DNA from: JBKQVT01 sp963804825 | Lineage (GTDB): Bacteria > Planctomycetota > Planctomycetia > Pirellulales > Thermoguttaceae | Reading direction: 5' to 3' | DNA length: 64,000 bases | Assembly: GCA_963804825.1 (NCBI GenBank) | Contig: CAWDRV010000001.1 | Location: 310,001-374,000 of the forward strand | Part shown: in pieces, positions 60,403 to 64,000 of the stretch | How the letters are laid out: every line of letters starts with the position of its first letter | How positions within the stretch are numbered: the stretch's first letter is position 1 | Notes under the pieces: model-generated | Told to the model about the DNA's origin: nothing | What the model saw: the letters and a program-made list of their open reading frames with translations, nothing else | The model's database searches: none | Program-made: the position numbers and the translations under genes

Positions 60403-62384
60403 ATGGCTGTCCGAATCAGCTTGATCTTCTGTCTGGCGGCTGCGGCCGCTCCGGCACTGGCCAGTGAGCGAGAGACAGAGGAGGCCCACGAACTGGCGAA
60501 GGTCAACCAGGCGTGCCGGGTGATTCTCCGGAGCACGGAAGCCGGACAGGCGGCCAAAGACAATGCCACGAAGTGGACTGAGTGCGTGAAAACGTGCCAA
60601 TGGGGCGAGCTGCGGGCCCGCTATCTCGGTTTTGCGCAAGGCGCCAGCGGGACATGGCGCGTACGTCTGGAAAAGTCAACCGGCGACCGCGTGGTGATCC
60701 CGTACGACAAGTTGGATCAAGTGAGTCAACAGAGGCTTAAAGACATCTCGACACTCAAGAGTGCCATTCTGAAAGATGCGGCTGTTGAAGAGGCTAGAGC
60801 ACTTGCAAAAGACAAGGCCATTGAGAAGGCCAAGGCCATTGAGAAGGCCAAAGGCGATGACAAAGCCAAGGCAACTGAGAAGGCTGCCGAACAAGCAAAA
60901 CGCAGCAAACCCCCGGCTGCTCCTTCTCAACCGTCGCACGCTTCGGGCTCAAAGAGGGAAACCGCCCAGGCGCGGCCCGGCGATCCGGCGGCCGCGGCCC
61001 GGGCCCCAACCGTCCCCAAGCCATTGCCCGAGGCGTCCCGTAAGGCCGCCGAGAAGGTCTTGCCCTCGGTGGTGACGGTTATCAACACGAAGCGGCAGCC
61101 GAGCATGGCCGCCGGCATCATCATCGATCCCTCGGGAATCATCCTGACCAACAGCCACGTGGTCGCCGGGGGCGGCAAGATCACCGTCCGCTTGCCCGAC
61201 GGCCGCCAATTTCCCGGCAAGGAGATCAAGACCGATTCGACGACCGACCTGGCGATCGTGCGGATCGATTCCGGTGGGCCATTGCCGGCCGCTCCCTTCG
61301 GCGATAGCGACGCCTTGAAGGTCGGCGATCAGGTGGCGGCCCTGGGGCAGCCGTTGGGAGGGAAAAACGCCGTCACCGCGGGCAGCATCACCGCCAAGGG
61401 ACGCGACCTGTGGGGGATGGGCGAGGGAAGGTGCCTGCTAACCGATGCCGCCATCGATCCCCGCAATAGCGGCGGCCCGCTGGTCAATCTCGACGGCAAG
61501 GTCGCCGGCATCCACAGCACCCTCCAGACGGAGAGGCCCCTCGCCCAGAACGTCGGACCACCGTACGGAGTTGCCATTCCGGCCAACTTGGCGCAGTGGG
61601 TATTCCGGCAGTTGATCGCCACCGGCAAGGTCCGCCGCGTTTACCTGGGCGTGGAGCTGAGTTCGATGTGGAAACCTTTGACGCAATACTTGGCCAAGAG
61701 GTCCGGCGTCGCCGTCACCGAGGGGGCCTGGGTGGGGACGTCGGGCACGGCACTCCCGCCGCCAAGGCGGGCCTGAGGAGGGAAGACGTCATCGTCAAGT
61801 TCGGCGGCAAAAAGGTGTCCACTCCCCAAGAGCTTCAGGGAATGCTGGAGGCGGCGCCGATCGGCGCGGCCCAGCAGATCACGGTCATCCGCGACGGCAA
61901 ACCGCTGGAACTCACCGTCGTGCCGGGCGGCGAGCAGCCGGACCAGTACGGCCCGCTTCAAGGCCCCGTGGATATGTGGATACGCGGCGTCCTGCACGTC
62001 AAGATGCCAACAACGTCATTCGAGAAGCTGGGCATCGTCGGGGTGACGCTGACGCCCGAGATGGTCGCCAGGCGGCGTGGCGCCCCGCCCAACCACGGGG
62101 TGCTGTTTGACCAGGTGGACGAGCACGGCCCGTTGGCCGGCTGGGATGACGGCTCGGTCATCATCGAGTGTGCCCATAAGCCGGTGGCCACGGTGGAGGA
62201 TTTGAGTAAGATCTTGGCGCAGCAGTCCTTCGAGAAGGGAGTGTCTCTCGTGATCCAAGGTTCGAAGACCGAGCACCACGATGCGGTCTTGAGCCCACAT
62301 GGGCGCAGTGCTCCAACCTGCGGAGGACGTGCAAGTTCCGTGCACCGGGTCTGTGTTGGTTACCATTCACGACCGAAGTACTAA
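60403..62384 (+). CDS. DegP/HtrA-like serine protease with SHD1-like domain (frame broken)
   Basis: An exported protease of ~660 residues. Signal peptide: RISLIFCLAAAAAPALA. Residues ~50-125 resemble an SHD1-type domain (WRVRLEKSTGDRVVIPYDKL). A charged Lys/Ala/Glu helix follows. The trypsin-like domain has His in LTNSHVVAGGG, Asp in TTDLAIVRID and Ser in PRNSGGPL, so the catalytic triad is intact. Near 61745 the frame changes, and the first PDZ domain resumes as AAKAGLRREDVIVKFGGKKV; a second PDZ-like part follows. AGGAGG lies nine bases before the ATG at 60403. It is likely a periplasmic quality-control protease. It lies just outside the repeat-bounded cassette. Confidence 0.85.
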
Positions 62385-62603
62385 GGTGATTAAATCACGG
62401 TGATCACGGAAAGCCCAGGGTGACTACCACTCAAAAAGGGCGAATAATTCCTTGAGGCCTTTGGAAAGAAACTTACGGAGAGTTTCAGATACAAGGACAC
62501 CCTCCAGACGGCGAGCCCTTGGATCGCGGCATTCTACGCACACTCGGTCATGCAACCGCATAGCCAGCAAAGAGAACGAAGGCCGCTTGAGTGAGGTGAT
62601 CCA
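62385..62603. other. Short intergenic region
   Basis: About 220 bases between the protease and the GYF_2/TPR gene. No gene, promoter pair or terminator was recognised. Confidence 0.4.
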
Positions 62604-64000
62604 ATGGAATCCGCCTGGTACATTCAGACCGAAAGTGGTGAAATCAAAGGGCCGATTGCGCCCGCCGTGCTGAAGGCGCGGGCCGATGCCGGAATGATCA
62701 AGCCCGACACGCCCGTTCGCGAAGCGGCTGGAGGTGACTGGGTGCCCGCGGGTAGAGTCAAAGGGCTGTTTTCCAGCGCCGTCCAGCCGGGAGCAACAAC
62801 CCCGCCACCCGTAGCGAGACCCGCAGCGCCGCCGCAAACCATGTCATCCGCGGGTTGGTACATTTCCCTCGGCAATCAGGTGCACGGCCCCCTCTCCGAA
62901 AGCCAACTTCGTGAGCTGGCCCAACGGGGCAGCGTCACGGCGCAGACGCCGGTGTCCCGGGACAAGACCAAGTGGATGGCGGCAGCAGCGGTTCAAGGCA
63001 TCGTGTTCGGCGTTGTCCCGCCTCCAAGAACCCAAGTTTCGTCACCCCCATCCCCTCAGTCCGCCAGGGGTGGGCGATTCAGCAAGGCTTGGCCTTCCGC
63101 GGGGGTCCTTGCTGGCATAGGAGGGCTCCTCTGTGCAGTTCTCGTCTTGACAGTCATTGGCGCCCTTGTCGGGTCGGGAGAGTCCCATTGTGCGCCGTCC
63201 ACAACCCATGTGGTCTCGCCATCCAACACGGCTGCCGATCAAAAGCCTGTGGCACGTGCTCCCACTGTTGAAGATGTCCCCCACCCGGAGGACGCCGCGG
63301 CGCATGTCAAGCGAGGCGATGCCTACCGCGCGAAGGGTGACTACAAGGCAGCGTTTACGGAGTACGCCGAGGCCATCCGGCTCGACCCGAAGTACGCCAA
63401 GGCGTATTCCCACCGGGGCCTAGCCTACCGACTCAAGGGTGAGTTCGACAAGGCGATTGCGGACTGCACCGAGGCCATCCGGCTCGACCCGAAGCTGGCC
63501 AAGGCGTATGGCGATCGCGGCGCTTCCTACGCCGAGAAGCGCGACTACGCCAAAGCGATTGCGGACTGCACCGAAGCCATCCGGCTCGACCCGAAGCTGG
63601 CCGAGGCGTATTCCAGCCGGGGCCTAGCCTACCGACACACGGGTGAGTTCGATAAGGCGATCGCCGACTACACCGAGGCCATCCGGCTGAACCCGAAGAA
63701 TGCCGCGGCGTATGCTAACCGGGGAAATGCCTACAAAGACAAAGGCGACTATGACAAGGCGATCGCTGACTACACCGAAGCCATCCAGCTAGATCCGAAG
63801 TTGGCCACGGCATATTCCAACCGGGGCATTGCCTCCTGCGCGAAGGGTAAGTTCGACAAGGCGATTGTGGACTGCACCGAGGCCATCCGGCTCGACCCGA
63901 AGTTGGCCAAGGCGCATTCCAACCGGGGCATTGCCTACTGCGGGAAGGGCGAGACCGACAAGGCGATTGTGGACTGCACCGAGGCCATCCGGCTCGACCC
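62604..64000 (+). CDS. GYF_2-TM-TPR protein, cut by the window edge
   Basis: An open frame of at least 465 residues that continues past the window. Two GYF_2 (DUF4339) domains open the protein: WYIQTESGEIKGPIAPAVLK at ~5-24 and WYISLGNQVHGPLSESQLRE at ~85-105. A TM helix lies near residue 175-190 (GVLAGIGGLLCAVLVLTVIG). From ~225 on come TPR repeats of 34 residues (for example AYSHRGLAYRLKGEFDKAIA, DCTEAIRLDPKLAKAY), at least six and very alike. Such proteins act as scaffolds on the membrane. The ATG at 62604 starts the first GYF_2 domain. The C-terminus is unknown. Confidence 0.88.
   Translation, partial: MESAWYIQTESGEIKGPIAPAVLKARADAGMIKPDTPVREAAGGDWVPAGRVKGLFSSAVQPGATTPPPVARPAAPPQTMSSAGWYISLGNQVHGPLSESQLRELAQRGSVTAQTPVSRDKTKWMAAAAVQGIVFGVVPPPRTQVSSPPSPQSARGGRFSKAWPSAGVLAGIGGLLCAVLVLTVIGALVGSGESHCAPSTTHVVSPSNTAADQKPVARAPTVEDVPHPEDAAAHVKRGDAYRAKGDYKAAFTEYAEAIRLDPKYAKAYSHRGLAYRLKGEFDKAIADCTEAIRLDPKLAKAYGDRGASYAEKRDYAKAIADCTEAIRLDPKLAEAYSSRGLAYRHTGEFDKAIADYTEAIRLNPKNAAAYANRGNAYKDKGDYDKAIADYTEAIQLDPKLATAYSNRGIASCAKGKFDKAIVDCTEAIRLDPKLAKAHSNRGIAYCGKGETDKAIVDCTEAIRLD

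Noticed and set aside
63290..64000. Regularly spaced ~102-bp repeats at the right end, considered as a CRISPR or satellite
   Set aside because: The period equals 34 codons and the translation is a clean series of TPR motifs in one open frame.

Overview
The window looks like a chromosomal piece of a planctomycete (Planctomycetota, probably Pirellulales-like). This is inferred from gene content, not from a marker gene. The indicators are high GC, a DUF1559-type secreted protein, ECF sigma factors in operons with anti-sigma or Ser/Thr kinase genes, a PEP-CTERM repeat protein, an SHD1-like domain joined to a DegP-type protease, GYF_2/TPR proteins and many dispersed palindromic repeats. No rRNA, CRISPR array, phage or complete transposon was seen.

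Layout. 0.1-3.3 kb: WYL regulator and TolC-type outer-membrane lipoprotein. 3.8-13.1 kb: an ABC-transporter-dependent surface polysaccharide locus. Its minus arm holds a glycosyltransferase, wecB, a methyltransferase and a methyltransferase-methyltransferase-coil-glycosyltransferase fusion. Its plus arm holds the export permease, the export ATPase and an RfbC-like epimerase. 13.3-18.6 kb: a four-gene, translationally coupled operon of ECF sigma factor, one-TM anti-sigma-like protein and two secreted proteins. 18.9-22.4 kb: small genes (lipoprotein, cold-shock protein, two small basic proteins) and carA. 23.1-30.1 kb: phoB-pstS-pstC-pstA-pstB with 11-bp-spaced Pho-box-like repeats before phoB and before pstS. 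30.3-46.3 kb: a Wzx/Wzy-type exopolysaccharide cluster (Wzz/BY-kinase-like co-polymerase, priming sugar transferase, GNAT/FemAB-like protein, flippase, three glycosyltransferases, polymerase/ligase, two SDR epimerases, polysaccharide deacetylase), with a divergent two-domain conserved protein. 46.4-48.7 kb: a secreted DUF4832-like protein, small ORFs and a tRNA-Glu-like sequence with a broken acceptor stem. 49.0-55.2 kb: operon of ECF sigma, zinc-finger/kinase/HEAT protein and a PEP-CTERM protein with five near-identical 145-residue repeats.

The most novel part is 55.2-60.3 kb. A radical SAM/SPASM enzyme is followed by four small paralogous peptides and a peptidase-less ABC exporter. The peptides have an alternating-cysteine N-terminus and a conserved C-terminal tail (PGM-L-FL-AIAEL-IVD type). 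I read this as a peptide-modification (RiPP-like) system whose probable core is N-terminal and whose conserved segment is C-terminal, the reverse of the usual leader-core order. The peptide genes arose by tandem duplication: a copy of the last ~100 bp of the radical SAM gene lies between peptides 2 and 3. Two 80-bp direct repeats bracket the whole module.

60.4-64 kb: a DegP/HtrA-like protease and a GYF_2-TM-TPR protein cut by the window edge.

Many otherwise conserved genes (export permease, pstC, pstA, wzz, sugar transferase, FemAB-like, wzx, GT2, wzy, deacetylase, radical SAM, degP) are interrupted by apparent one-base frame changes. I give each as one gene with the approximate break. The number and spread suggest indel errors in the assembly more than true decay, but the sequence alone cannot settle this.
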